64,000 nt of DNA from Rhodoferax fermentans (GTDB taxonomy: Bacteria > Pseudomonadota > Gammaproteobacteria > Burkholderiales > Burkholderiaceae_C): NCBI RefSeq assembly GCF_002017865.1, contig NZ_MTJN01000002.1:2232001-2296000 (forward strand). The letters are read 5' to 3'. Shown piece after piece: positions 1-7,880 of this stretch. The notes beneath the pieces were generated by a model, which worked only from the letters and a program-made list of their open reading frames with translations, made no database searches and was not told the DNA's origin. Position 1 is the first letter of the stretch; the number at the start of each line of letters is the position of its first letter. A program made the translations under genes and the position numbers.

Positions 1-1
1 T

Positions 2-1012
2 GGGGTGTACCCGGTGATGTGCGTCACCTTGATGAACCCGCGCACCGGCGGTGTGTTTGCCTCGTTTGGCGCGCACCCGAGTCTGGAGGTGGCGCTGGAA
101 CGCAGCCTGACCGAATTGCTGCAGGGCCGCAGTTTTGAAGGCCTGAACGATTTGCCCCAGCCCACCTTCACCAGCAACGCAGTGACCGAACCCAACAACT
201 TTGTGGAGCACTTCATCGACTCCAGCGGTGTGGTGTCGTGGCGCTTTTTCAGCGCCAAACCGGACTTCGATTTTGTCGAATGGGATTTTTCCGGCCAGGG
301 CGAGAACGCCAATGCCGAGGAAGCCGCAGCCTTGCTCGGCATTCTGGAAGCCATGGGCAAAGAGGTCTACACCGCGGTGTATGACCAGCTGGGCGCCATT
401 GCCTGCCGGATTCTGGTGCCCGGTTATTCGGAGGTGTACCCGGTCGAAGATCTGATCTGGGACAACACCAACAAGGCACTCTTGTTCCGCGAAGACATCC
501 TGAACCTGCACCAGCTGGACGACGCGAGCCTGCAAGCGCTGCTGGAGCGGCTGGACAACAGCGAGCTGGATGAATACTCTGACGTCGCCACACTGATCGG
601 CATCGAGTTTGACGAAAACACGACCTGGGGCCAGCTGACCGTTCTGGAGCTCAAGCTGCTGATTCATCTCGCCTTGCAGCAGCTGGAAGAAGCGCACGAG
701 TTGGTGGGCGCCTTCCTGCAGTACAACGACAACTCGCGCGAGCGAGGTCTGTTTTACCAAGCCTTGAAGGTGGTGCTGGAAGTGCAACTTGACGACGACC
801 TGGAACTGGACGATTACATCGTCAATTTCCGCCGAATGTTTGGCAACCAGCGGATGGACGCGGTGTTGGGGTCCGTAGACGGCAGCGTGCGTTTCTTCGG
901 CCTGACCCCAACCAGCCTCAAGCTAGAGGGGCTTGAGCGGCACCACCGCTTGATCGACAGCTACAAAAAACTGCATACGGCGCGGGCCAAAGCGGCAGCT
1001 GTGGCCAGCTAA
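2..1012 (+). CDS. ycaO: YcaO, C-terminal part (5' end outside window)
   Basis: This is the C-terminal 336 residues of the long YcaO protein described in E. coli as an accessory factor for RimO-dependent methylthiolation of ribosomal protein S12. The signature is the stretch reading PVEDLIWDNTNKALLFREDI followed by a charged helical region with ELDEYSDVATLIGIEFDENT and a tail rich in leucine helices, which I recognise from the enterobacterial protein of about 586 residues. The reading frame is open to the first base of the window, so the catalytic ATP-binding YcaO half lies upstream and the apparent GTG at position 5 is only an internal codon. The gene converges with the Crp-type regulator on the other strand, with 44 bases between the stop codons. 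Biochemical role of this family remains loosely defined. Confidence 0.88.
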   Translation, partial: GVYPVMCVTLMNPRTGGVFASFGAHPSLEVALERSLTELLQGRSFEGLNDLPQPTFTSNAVTEPNNFVEHFIDSSGVVSWRFFSAKPDFDFVEWDFSGQGENANAEEAAALLGILEAMGKEVYTAVYDQLGAIACRILVPGYSEVYPVEDLIWDNTNKALLFREDILNLHQLDDASLQALLERLDNSELDEYSDVATLIGIEFDENTTWGQLTVLELKLLIHLALQQLEEAHELVGAFLQYNDNSRERGLFYQALKVVLEVQLDDDLELDDYIVNFRRMFGNQRMDAVLGSVDGSVRFFGLTPTSLKLEGLERHHRLIDSYKKLHTARAKAAAVAS

Positions 1013-1056
1013 AGCCTTGCGTCATTGAGCACTGCGGCTGAATCGGCCCATCCTAT

Positions 1057-1719
1057 TTAACTGGCCAACGCCCGCAAAGCCGCGCTGTTGAGGATACTGA
1101 TCTGCTCACGCCCCAGCGCCACCCAACCGTCGCGCTCAAAACGGCGCAGCAGGCGGGTCACCATCTCGCGCACCGTGCCCAACTCGTCGGCCAGGGCCTG
1201 GTGCGTCAGGTTGAGGTGTTGGCCGCGCCCGAGCAGGGCTGCCGCCAGGCGCCGGTCCAGCCGGTGAAAAGCAACGGCGTCCACCAGCGCGGTCAGGTCG
1301 GCCATGCGTTCGGCAAACAGGCCCAGCACATCGTTGCGAAAAGCCGGAGTCTCGATCCAGCGTTTGAACAGCTCCGGGCGAATCAGTAAAAACGTACTGG
1401 GCCGGGTGGTGATGCCACAGGCGGCCAGCGGTTGGCTGCGAAACAGGCTTGCGCTGGACACCAGGCACAACTCGCCCGGCACCACCCGGTATAACTCCAG
1501 CGAGCGGCCATCGTCCGAATGGCGTGAGACCTTGATCTCGCCTTCCAGCACCAGTGGGAAACCCTGGCAGGCGGCGTTTTCGCTGAATAACTCGGTGTGG
1601 GCGGGCACCACCATCGGTGGCAGGCTGCTTTGCAGTTCGGCCAGACCGGGCTGGACGTCCTTGAGTGAGGGATACAGGCTGGTGACTTCAGCCATCGGCC
1701 AGTCACACAAAGCGTCCAT
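1057..1719 (-). CDS. Crp/Fnr-family transcriptional regulator
   Basis: A 220-residue regulator with an N-terminal cyclic-nucleotide-binding-like beta barrel (about residues 30-130, ending in a long dimerisation helix) and a C-terminal winged helix (about 165-215, with LTHQALADELGTVREMVTRL as its helix-turn-helix). The typical E-SR recognition motif is replaced by TVREMVTR, so DNA specificity is probably not that of classic Fnr. There is no N-terminal cysteine cluster for an iron-sulfur centre. It starts three bases after the copZ stop codon and is almost certainly co-transcribed with it, opposite copA. The context suggests control of copper efflux or a respiratory shift; the effector is unknown. 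The ATG at 1719 is chosen; an ATG at residue 9 is possible. Confidence 0.85.
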   Translation of the reverse strand: MDALCDWPMAEVTSLYPSLKDVQPGLAELQSSLPPMVVPAHTELFSENAACQGFPLVLEGEIKVSRHSDDGRSLELYRVVPGELCLVSSASLFRSQPLAACGITTRPSTFLLIRPELFKRWIETPAFRNDVLGLFAERMADLTALVDAVAFHRLDRRLAAALLGRGQHLNLTHQALADELGTVREMVTRLLRRFERDGWVALGREQISILNSAALRALAS

Positions 1720-1722
1720 GGC

Positions 1723-1920
1723 TTATGCCACCACTTGGTAACCTTCTTCCACAATGGCCTGGGTGATGTCCTGCGCACTGGCCGTGGACTCAACCTCCAC
1801 CTTGTTCTGCAAGCGGTCAGCCACCACCTGGGCGTTGTTATCCAGTTGGCGCACCGCACGTACCACGGCCTTTTCGCAGTGTTCGCAGGTCATTCCTTCG
1901 ACGTGAAAGCTGTACTTCAT
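1723..1920 (-). CDS. copZ: Copper chaperone, heavy-metal-associated domain protein
   Basis: A 65-residue single-domain HMA protein. The metal-binding loop GMTCEHC (Cys12 and Cys15) lies after the first beta strand, and the length and beta-alpha-beta-beta-alpha-beta pattern match CopZ/CopA-N domains. Such proteins carry Cu(I) in the cytoplasm and hand it to a P1B-type ATPase. The gene is divergent from copA, with 78 bases between the start codons, so the two products probably work as donor and acceptor. It heads a two-gene unit with the Crp/Fnr-type regulator. Other soft metals cannot be excluded from sequence alone. Confidence 0.88.
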   Translation of the reverse strand: MKYSFHVEGMTCEHCEKAVVRAVRQLDNNAQVVADRLQNKVEVESTASAQDITQAIVEEGYQVVA

Positions 1921-1944
1921 TTGAAACCTCTGAAAATAGGGTGA

Positions 1945-1964
1945 TCACAAAAGACTTATTGTGA
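1945..1964. promoter_or_regulatory. Inverted repeat in copZ-copA divergent promoter
   Basis: TCACAA (1945-1950) and TTGTGA (1959-1964) form a perfect 6-bp inverted repeat with an 8-bp spacer in the 78-base gap between copZ and copA. It is a plausible operator for the neighbouring Crp/Fnr-type regulator, because it is dyad symmetric and centrally placed. It is not the usual CueR box nor the TGTGA-N6-TCACA Crp site, and binding is inference only. Confidence 0.35.
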
Positions 1965-1998
1965 ACCCTGTTCCTTCTGTTTCGAGCCTCGTACCCCC

Positions 1999-4218
1999 AT
2001 GACCACCCCGACTTCTGGCAATCCCCCCCTGCGTATTGACCTGGGCATCCACGGCATGACCTGCGCCTCGTGTGTGGCCCGGGCCGAACGTGCCCTGAAA
2101 AAAGTGCCCGGGGTGGCCGAGGTCGCGGTGAACCTGGCCACCGAGTCGGCGCGGGTGCTGGTGGCGCCGTCCGAGCAGATCGAGGCGCGGCTCAAACGCG
2201 CGATCCGGGACGCGGGTTACGAGCCGGTGGCGGCCAATGCTGCGGTCGATGCGCCGTCTGACTCGGCTTGGGCCGGTTTTGGCCCGGTGGCGCTGGGCCT
2301 GGTTTTGTCGGTGCCGCTGATGTTGCCCATGCTCGGTGACCTGCTGGGCCAGCACTGGATGCTGCCCGCCTGGCTGCAGTTTGCACTGGCCACACCGGTG
2401 CAGTTTGTGCTGGGTGCGCGTTTTTACAAAGCGGGTTGGCATGCGCTGCTGGCACGCAGCGGCAACATGGATTTGCTGGTGTCACTGGGCACCACGGCGG
2501 GCTGGGCGCTGTCGGTATGGTTGTGGCTGCAGTCGCCTGCGGATGAGATGCCGCACCTGTATTTCGAAGCGTCGGCGGTGGTGATCACGCTGGTGCTGCT
2601 CGGCAAATGGCTGGAGGCACGCGCCAAGCGGCAAACCACCTCGGCCATCCGCGCCTTGCACGCCTTGCGCCCCGATGTGGCCCATCTGCTGGGGCTGGAC
2701 GGTGAGATGGATGTGCCGGTGGACGAGCTGCTGGCCGGTGACCGGCTGGTGGTGCGCCCCGGTGAACGGTTTGCGGTGGATGGCCTGGTGTTGGAAGGGC
2801 AGAGCCAGGTCGACGAGTCGATGCTCACCGGCGAACCCTTGCCGGTGGCCAAGAAAGAAGGTGACCCGATCACCGGTGGCACGCTCAATGGCGATGGGCG
2901 GCTGGTGATCACCGTCAAGGCGGTGGGGGTGGATACGGTGCTGGCCCACATCATCACGCTGGTAGAAGACGCCCAAGCCGGCAAGGCGCCGATCCAGCGG
3001 CTGGTCGACCAGGTCAGTGCGGTGTTTGTACCGGTGGTGCTGGTGTTGGCGTTGGCCACGCTGCTGGGCTGGTGGTTCACCGGCCATGCGTTTGATGTGG
3101 CGCTGATCAACGCGGTGACGGTGCTGGTGATTGCCTGCCCCTGCGCGCTGGGCCTGGCCACACCGGTGGCGATCATGGCGGGCACCGGCGTAGCGGCGCA
3201 GCATGGCATTTTGATCAAGGACGCCCAGGCGCTGGAGTTGGCCCACAAAGCCCAGGTGGTGGTGTTTGACAAAACCGGCACGCTGACCGTGGGCCAGGCG
3301 CGTTTGACCGACTTTGTGGTGCTGCCGGGGCAGGATGAAGCCCGCTGGCTGGCCGTGGCCGCTGCGATTCAGAGCGGCAGCAGCCACCCGCTGGCGCGTG
3401 CGGTGGTGGCCGCAGCGGCTGAGCGACACATCAGCTTGCCCGAGGTCAGCCAGGTGCTCTCCACCCCCGGCAAAGGTTTACAAGGCACGGTGGACAACCA
3501 GGACTATGTCATTGGCAACCTGGCTTGGATCGGTTCCTTGGGTGGTCAACTGGCCGCACTGGACGATGCCGTGGCGCGCCTGCAAACGGCGGGTGCCACG
3601 CTGGCGGCGCTGGCCCATCGCGGCTCAGAAGGTGTGCAAGTGTTGGCCTTGATGGCATTTGGCGACGAGCCCAAAGAGAGTGCTGCCCCAGCGATCGCCA
3701 GCCTGCGTGCACGTGGAATCCGGGTGATGATGCTCTCGGGTGACCAGCAAGTTGCAGCGCAGGCCATGGCACGGCGTGTGGGGCTAACGCCCGATGAGGT
3801 GATCAGCGACGTGTTGCCGGGTGACAAGGCTGCCCACGTCAGCGCATTAAAACAAGGCGGGCAGACGGTGGTGATGGTCGGCGACGGCATCAACGACGCC
3901 CCGGCGCTGGCCGCTGCCGATGTTGGCATGGCCATGGCCAATGCGGGTGGTGGCACCGATGTGGCGATGCACGCCGCCGGTATCACCCTGATGCGTGGTG
4001 ACCTGGCACTGGTGGCAAGCGCGCTGGACATTTCACGGCGCACCGTGGCCAAGATCCGGCAGAACCTGTTCTGGGCCTTTGTGTATAACGTGGTGGGCAT
4101 TCCGCTGGCGGCATTCGGTGTGTTGAACCCGGTGATGGCCGGTGCCGCCATGGCGCTGAGCTCGGTGAGTGTCATGGCCAACGCCTTGTTGCTCAAGCGC
4201 TGGCGCCCGGGCTTATAA
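1999..4218 (+). CDS. copA: Cu(I)-exporting P1B-type ATPase CopA
   Basis: A 739-residue heavy-metal P-type ATPase of the inner membrane that uses ATP to pump Cu(I) out of the cytoplasm. One N-terminal HMA domain carries GMTCASC (Cys22, Cys25). Eight membrane segments are visible, with the CPC ion-binding motif at 380-382. The phosphorylation loop DKTGTLT begins at Asp424, followed by the SHP motif (SSHPLA) and the hinge GDGINDAP at 628-635. CPC together with the conserved asparagine and serine in the last membrane helices is the Cu(I)/Ag(I) subtype. It has one HMA domain instead of the two in E. coli CopA, so delivery probably relies on the divergent CopZ. Its 3' end is followed directly by a palindromic repeat that resembles an intrinsic terminator. 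Confidence 0.95.
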   Translation: MTTPTSGNPPLRIDLGIHGMTCASCVARAERALKKVPGVAEVAVNLATESARVLVAPSEQIEARLKRAIRDAGYEPVAANAAVDAPSDSAWAGFGPVALGLVLSVPLMLPMLGDLLGQHWMLPAWLQFALATPVQFVLGARFYKAGWHALLARSGNMDLLVSLGTTAGWALSVWLWLQSPADEMPHLYFEASAVVITLVLLGKWLEARAKRQTTSAIRALHALRPDVAHLLGLDGEMDVPVDELLAGDRLVVRPGERFAVDGLVLEGQSQVDESMLTGEPLPVAKKEGDPITGGTLNGDGRLVITVKAVGVDTVLAHIITLVEDAQAGKAPIQRLVDQVSAVFVPVVLVLALATLLGWWFTGHAFDVALINAVTVLVIACPCALGLATPVAIMAGTGVAAQHGILIKDAQALELAHKAQVVVFDKTGTLTVGQARLTDFVVLPGQDEARWLAVAAAIQSGSSHPLARAVVAAAAERHISLPEVSQVLSTPGKGLQGTVDNQDYVIGNLAWIGSLGGQLAALDDAVARLQTAGATLAALAHRGSEGVQVLALMAFGDEPKESAAPAIASLRARGIRVMMLSGDQQVAAQAMARRVGLTPDEVISDVLPGDKAAHVSALKQGGQTVVMVGDGINDAPALAAADVGMAMANAGGGTDVAMHAAGITLMRGDLALVASALDISRRTVAKIRQNLFWAFVYNVVGIPLAAFGVLNPVMAGAAMALSSVSVMANALLLKRWRPGL

Positions 4219-4225
4219 GGAAAAA

Positions 4226-4270
4226 TGGCCTCCAGCCCTGATTGATAAAGGGCTGGTAGCTCTTTTTTTT
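4226..4270 (+). terminator. Palindromic repeat copy R1, acting as copA terminator
   Basis: CCAGCCCT (4232-4239) pairs with AGGGCTGG (4249-4256) and is followed by eight T residues (4263-4270). This is the shape of a rho-independent terminator just after copA. It is also the first member of the dispersed AGCCCTT/AAGGGCT palindrome family found through the window. Confidence 0.75.
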
Positions 4271-4368
4271 GTAACATTCAAGAACCTGGGGCGGCCATGT
4301 GCTTGAGGACTGGTCTTGGCGGCTGGCGGCCAACATCAAAAATCTTGAAAAAAAGTGGACTTTGACAT

Positions 4369-4395
4369 TTAAGTTCTCAAAAACCACGCCGATAA
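4369..4395 (+). promoter_or_regulatory. Sigma-28 (FliA) flagellar promoter
   Basis: TTAAGTTC (4369-4376), an 11-bp spacer, then GCCGATAA (4388-4395). The enterobacterial FliA consensus is TAAAGTTT-N11-GCCGATAA, so the -10 element is exact and the -35 element shares its central AAGTT core, with correct spacing. It faces the 66-residue ORF and flaG, which makes a late (class 3) flagellar control very likely. Confidence 0.8.
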
Positions 4396-4401
4396 GGTGA
4401 T

Positions 4402-4438
4402 CAGGTAGAACTCTTTTTACAGAGTTACCTGGTTTTTT
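4402..4438 (+). terminator. Terminator-like hairpin in the leader of the flaG operon
   Basis: AGGTAGAACTCT (from 4403) can pair with AGAGTTACCT (to 4430) through a bulged stem around a T-rich loop, and the stem is followed by GG and six T residues. It lies between the sigma-28 promoter and the first start codon, so it may attenuate transcription or stabilise the transcript. Being 5' of the genes it cannot be an ordinary end-of-operon terminator for them; for read-through from copA it could serve as a second stop. Confidence 0.5.
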
Positions 4439-4490
4439 GTGTCGCAGGTATGAGTCACTTAACCGTCTCTTTGTAGAAAGGCCACTGTCC

Positions 4491-4691
4491 ATGTCTATCT
4501 CTATCTCCTCAAGTACTCCGGTACAAGCTCCGCAAAAAACCAACCCGCTGGAGGCGACAGACGCCAAACGGGGTGATAAGCCGACACCCCCACCGGCTGA
4601 GGACAGCACGTCCAAACCGGCCAGCACAGCACAGGCATTCACCAATGCCCTGGGGCAACTCACAGGCACCAACCTGAGTGTGAAGGCCTGA
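4491..4691 (+). CDS. Small hypothetical protein behind sigma-28 promoter
   Basis: A 66-residue polar protein (serine, threonine, proline and alanine rich), opening with MSISISSSTPVQ and ending in a short amphipathic segment. I do not recognise a family. The ATG at 4491 is chosen because GAAAGG (4476-4481) gives a ribosome binding site at the right distance, whereas the in-frame upstream codons lack one. It is the first gene after the FliA promoter, 42 bases before flaG, so it is likely produced with late flagellar proteins. Disordered, low-complexity composition with little hydrophobic core suggests a small accessory or filament-associated peptide; this is inference. Confidence 0.6.
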   Translation: MSISISSSTPVQAPQKTNPLEATDAKRGDKPTPPPAEDSTSKPASTAQAFTNALGQLTGTNLSVKA

Positions 4692-4733
4692 TAGGGCAAC
4701 CACACTCCAGAGCGACTGACAAGGATTTCAGCC

Positions 4734-5144
4734 ATGGGTACTTTCGCCGTGACAGGAACTGCAGCGGGCCTGACGCCCTCAGGTCCAAGCCCAACGGCGA
4801 TCAAAACGCCAGTGAACAACACAGTTGTACCTGCTGCAGGCACTGTGAACACCTTGGCACCAGCCAAGCAGCCAATCAAAAACAACCAGAACAGTGGAGC
4901 CAGCAACACCACGCCCAGCCCGGCTGAGTTGAATCAATTGGTGAGTGACATGCAAAGCAAGGTGCCGGTGGCAGCCAAAGAACTGCAGTTTTCTGTGGAC
5001 CAGGAGAGTGGCAAACAGCTGCTGACGCTGACGGATAACGTCACCAAAGAGGTACTGTGGCAAGTGCCCTCAGAGGTGGCCCTGCGTATTTCAAAAGAGA
5101 TGGACCGGTTTCAAAAAGGCTCACTGCTCAACCAGCAGGCTTGA
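4734..5144 (+). CDS. flaG: FlaG family flagellar protein
   Basis: A 136-residue protein. The first 65 residues are low-complexity proline, threonine and asparagine rich. The C-terminal half is the FlaG fold: LQFSVDQESGKQLLTLTDNV, then KEVLWQVPSEVALRISKEMD, matching the family pattern of an F-x-V-D-E-x-S-G strand followed by an I-P-S-E helix. FlaG proteins influence filament length and flagellin assembly. It lies alone with the 66-residue ORF, far from any flagellin gene seen here, and is controlled by the sigma-28 promoter at 4369. It converges with minE, 45 bases away. Confidence 0.82.
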   Translation: MGTFAVTGTAAGLTPSGPSPTAIKTPVNNTVVPAAGTVNTLAPAKQPIKNNQNSGASNTTPSPAELNQLVSDMQSKVPVAAKELQFSVDQESGKQLLTLTDNVTKEVLWQVPSEVALRISKEMDRFQKGSLLNQQA

Positions 5145-5189
5145 GCAGCAAACAGGCTGTCATCCAGGCGGATGAGCAGCTCGGGGCTG

Positions 5190-5450
5190 TCAGCGTTTGT
5201 CTGGCAGCTCGATCTTGACCTCAAGCACTTCCAGATTGTCCTGGCGCTCCAGGTTGACCTTGATGTCGTCCTGATTGATCCTGACGTATTTGCTGATCAC
5301 CGCAATCAGTTCACGCTGCAGATCGGGTAGATAGTCGGGCGTGGCCGGGCTGCGGCCGCTGCGCTCGTGGGCCAGGATGATCTGCAGGCGCTCCTTGGCC
5401 ACACTGGCTGTCTTTGTTTTTTCACCGAGAAAAAATGAGAAAAAAGACAT
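5190..5450 (-). CDS. minE: Cell division topological specificity factor MinE
   Basis: An 86-residue MinE that drives pole-to-pole oscillation of MinCD by stimulating the MinD ATPase. The N-terminal membrane-targeting helix (MSFFSFFLG), the MinD-contact segment ([15 protein letters not shown]) and the C-terminal topological-specificity domain ending in VLEVKIELP are all present at normal length. It is the last gene of minC-minD-minE, three bases after minD. Confidence 0.96.
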   Translation of the reverse strand: MSFFSFFLGEKTKTASVAKERLQIILAHERSGRSPATPDYLPDLQRELIAVISKYVRINQDDIKVNLERQDNLEVLEVKIELPDKR

Positions 5451-5453
5451 GCT

Positions 5454-6269
5454 TTATTTGCTCCCGAACAGGCGTTGCAACAGGCCTTGCTTGGGTGCGT
5501 CGGTGAAACGCATGGGTTTGTCTTCACCCAGGAAACGCGACACCACGTCCTTGTAGGCTTCTGAGACATCGCTGCCGTTCAGGTGCACCGCTGGCACACC
5601 TTGATTGGATGCCTGCAACACACTTTCACTCTCGGGAATCACCCCAATGAGTTTGATACGCAAAATGTCTTGAATGTCCTGCAAAGACAACATCTGGCCC
5701 TGGTTGACCCGTGCCGGGTTGTAACGGGTGATAAGCAGGTGTTCCTTGATGGGTTCTTCACCCGCCATGCCACGTTTGGTTTTACTGGACAACATGCCCA
5801 GGATGCGGTCTGAGTCGCGCACCGAAGACACTTCTGGGTTGGTCACCACCAGCGCTTCGTCGGCGAAATGCATGGCCATCAACGCCCCGGTTTCAATGCC
5901 GGCAGGTGAATCACAGACGATGAAGTCAAAGTCCATGGCGGTCAAGTCGGCCAGCACCTTGCCAACACCCTCTTGTGTCAACGCATCTTTGTCCCGGGTT
6001 TGTGAGGCGGCCAGCACGTAGAGGTTGTCACACTGCTTGTCCTTGATCAGCGCCTGGTTCAGGTTGGCTTCACCATGGATGACGTTGATCAGGTCATACA
6101 CCACACGGCGTTCACAACCCATGATCAGGTCCAGATTACGCAGGCCCACGTCAAAGTCGATCACCGCTGTTTTGTGACCACGCAGTGCCAGGCCGGTTGC
6201 AAAACTGGCGCTGGTCGTGGTTTTACCAACGCCACCTTTGCCAGAGGTCACCACAATGATTTTTGTCAT
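5454..6269 (-). CDS. minD: Septum site-determining ATPase MinD
   Basis: A 271-residue ParA/MinD-type ATPase that binds the inner membrane as an ATP dimer and recruits MinC. It opens with MTKIIVVTSGKGGVGKTTTS, giving the deviant Walker A with Lys11 and Lys16; switch regions VIDFDVGLRN and VCDSPAGIE follow. The C-terminal amphipathic membrane-targeting helix (GLLQRLFGSK) is intact. The start at 6269 is chosen because homologues begin with MTK-I; the frame is open six codons further upstream. MinC precedes it by 52 bases and minE follows by three. Confidence 0.97.
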   Translation of the reverse strand: MTKIIVVTSGKGGVGKTTTSASFATGLALRGHKTAVIDFDVGLRNLDLIMGCERRVVYDLINVIHGEANLNQALIKDKQCDNLYVLAASQTRDKDALTQEGVGKVLADLTAMDFDFIVCDSPAGIETGALMAMHFADEALVVTNPEVSSVRDSDRILGMLSSKTKRGMAGEEPIKEHLLITRYNPARVNQGQMLSLQDIQDILRIKLIGVIPESESVLQASNQGVPAVHLNGSDVSEAYKDVVSRFLGEDKPMRFTDAPKQGLLQRLFGSK

Positions 6270-6321
6270 AACTACACAATCTTTCAAACAGGAATTCGGA
6301 GGTCGCTTATTGGCGACGTCG

Positions 6322-7077
6322 TCAGGATTTCAGGGATTCAAACAGCAGCTTTTCCTGGCCATCATCACTCAGCCGCACTTGTGCTGCTTTGCCCTGGATA
6401 TCTGGCGCCAGCGGATTTTCGCTGGTGCGGTAAACCCCGGCAATCGAAATGAGTTCTGGCTCCAGGCAAGTCGAGAAAATACGGGCGTTGACGTTGCCAC
6501 TGGCACCGGCCATAGCTTTGCCACGCAGGGGGGCATACACATGGATATGTCCGTCCGCCACAATTTCACCACCCTGGTTGACCATGGCCAGCACCACCAG
6601 ATCCGCACCACGGGCGTACACTTTTTGCCCTGAGCGCACCGGTTTGTCAATCACCAGGGTGCCAGGTCCGGCCACAGGCACCTCACGCACCACTTCCCTG
6701 ACCACCTCGGTCGGTGCTGCAACCACTTTTTTGGCATCAGCTGCGGGTTTGCTGCGGGCCACTTCTGGCGTCGCGATCACCAGACCCAAGGCCACTGCTG
6801 CTTCGTTGTTGTTGCTTGGATGACCACGAAATGCCACTGGCTTCAGGCGACAACTCTGCAGCGATGTGATCAGGGCCGACAGACCCTGCTTGTCCACTTC
6901 CACCTGGTGTTTGGCGCAGTCAATGACCACCGCGTCCTGGTCAAAAAAATCGGCGTTGTCGCTGGCAGGCCCATAACGCTTGAGCAATTCAGCCGCCACG
7001 GTTTGCAAATCGGGCGTTTTGGTGACCAGCGACATCAGCGGGAGCTGGGCGCTTTTGATTTCGAAGGAGTCAGTCAC
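6322..7077 (-). CDS. minC: Septum formation inhibitor MinC
   Basis: FtsZ polymerisation inhibitor directed by MinD. The N-terminal domain (SFEIKSAQLPLMSLVTKT onward) contacts FtsZ; a linker rich in valine, glutamate and proline follows; the C-terminal right-handed beta-helix (GQKVYARGADLVVLAMVNQG to the end) binds MinD. I place the start at the GTG at 7077 (251 residues, VTDSFEIK) because family homology begins there. An ATG at 7149 would add 24 unrelated residues and lacks a visible ribosome binding site, as does the GTG, so the exact start is uncertain. It leads the minCDE operon and faces the AT-rich duplicated region. Confidence 0.9.
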   Translation of the reverse strand: MTDSFEIKSAQLPLMSLVTKTPDLQTVAAELLKRYGPASDNADFFDQDAVVIDCAKHQVEVDKQGLSALITSLQSCRLKPVAFRGHPSNNNEAAVALGLVIATPEVARSKPAADAKKVVAAPTEVVREVVREVPVAGPGTLVIDKPVRSGQKVYARGADLVVLAMVNQGGEIVADGHIHVYAPLRGKAMAGASGNVNARIFSTCLEPELISIAGVYRTSENPLAPDIQGKAAQVRLSDDGQEKLLFESLKS

Positions 7078-7249
7078 AGGTTTTGGAGGCGAAACGGGTA
7101 AAGCGCAGGGGTTGGGACAAGACAAATACCTTGTCGGGGATGGCGTCATCAAGCCAGGCCCAAATGTTACTTGATTGCACCCCAAAAAAAGGCGGGCAGG
7201 CCAAGGATATTTCACTTTATGCACAAGCTTCTTTGAAATTTCTCAGTAT

Positions 7250-7879
7250 CCAGAAAACGTTGTCAAAACTTTGGCCTTGTCTTTATCCAAATCTTGGAAT
7301 ATCAAATAGTAGTAACAGATAGGCTTAATTCTTCTCCGTGGATAAGTCCGATTTATTTATATAAAACAAAGACTTAATAAACATCAATTCCTGTGCACGT
7401 ACCTGTCTTGCATCTGCTACCGAAAACTGAACAACTTCACTTTTTCAATTTTTTTGTGGATAAGTCTTTTTTTCAAGACACATTATTCACAGACTTATCC
7501 AAGTCACCTGTTACAGCTTTGTCTCAGAGCTGTTGAGCCGCTTGGAATGAAAAACCAGATTCGGGCATAGCGGCGATCTGTTTGTGGCCGTTTGGTGAAA
7601 AAAACAGTCAGGCTTAGCTGCGTGCCGCCAGCTTGGTTCTGGCATCGGTGATCTCGTTGTGCACGACATGGACCTATTTATCACCATGGGTGGGTGTGAC
7701 CAACAGGTCGACAAACTGGGTGATCACATTGGCGTCTGCTTCCGGCAACGAAATAGCTTTTACCGCCTCAGCCAGCTTGTCCAGAACCTTGCAGGCGTTG
7801 GCCAGCAGCCCAGCCAGGATCGTCACGAGGAGTGACTCTGAGGCGGTTCGCGAGCCGACCCTCGATCTTTCTCCGATGT
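7250..7879. repeat. Tandem duplication, copy A (AT-rich block plus decayed ccmI end)
   Basis: This stretch aligns with copy B base after base: both run from TGTCAAAACTT through AATAGTAGTA, CCGTGGATAAG, a TATAAAAC block, TTCCTGTGCA, a TGTGGATAAGTC box, CAAGACA, a TATTCACAG box, TTATCCAAGTC, GGCTGTTGAGC-like text and an ACCAGAT segment, and then into the 3' end of ccmI. Copy A is shorter because its ccmI part has lost about 160 bases. The block is much more AT-rich than its surroundings. It holds no gene of its own other than the ccmI remnant. Confidence 0.85.
7337..7502. promoter_or_regulatory. DnaA-box-like cluster, copy A
   Basis: Against the DnaA box TTATNCACA: CGTGGATAA at 7337-7345 (minus strand, one mismatch), TGTGGATAA at 7455-7463 (minus strand, exact), TTATTCACA at 7483-7491 (plus strand, exact), and TTATCCAAG at 7494-7502 (two mismatches). 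The boxes lie in an AT-rich stretch upstream of minC. This could be part of a replication origin, a DnaA titration site or a DnaA-controlled promoter; none can be decided here. Confidence 0.5.
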
Positions 7880-7880
7880 C
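7614..7880 (-). pseudogene. Decayed duplicate of the ccmI 3' end
   Basis: Read on the minus strand, the segment 7674-7810 encodes LANACKVLDKLAEAVKAISL and then ADANVITQFVDLLVTP, which is a diverged copy of the CcmI stretch LANAYKVQGRLDEAVQAFGK ... TDANLITQYADLLATR. A stop follows, about 55 codons are missing, and the homology resumes with HNEITDARTKLAARS and a stop, matching the true CcmI C-terminus SEITDAKTKLAARSKP. There is no 5' part and no start codon. It is a relic of the tandem duplication. Confidence 0.8.
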
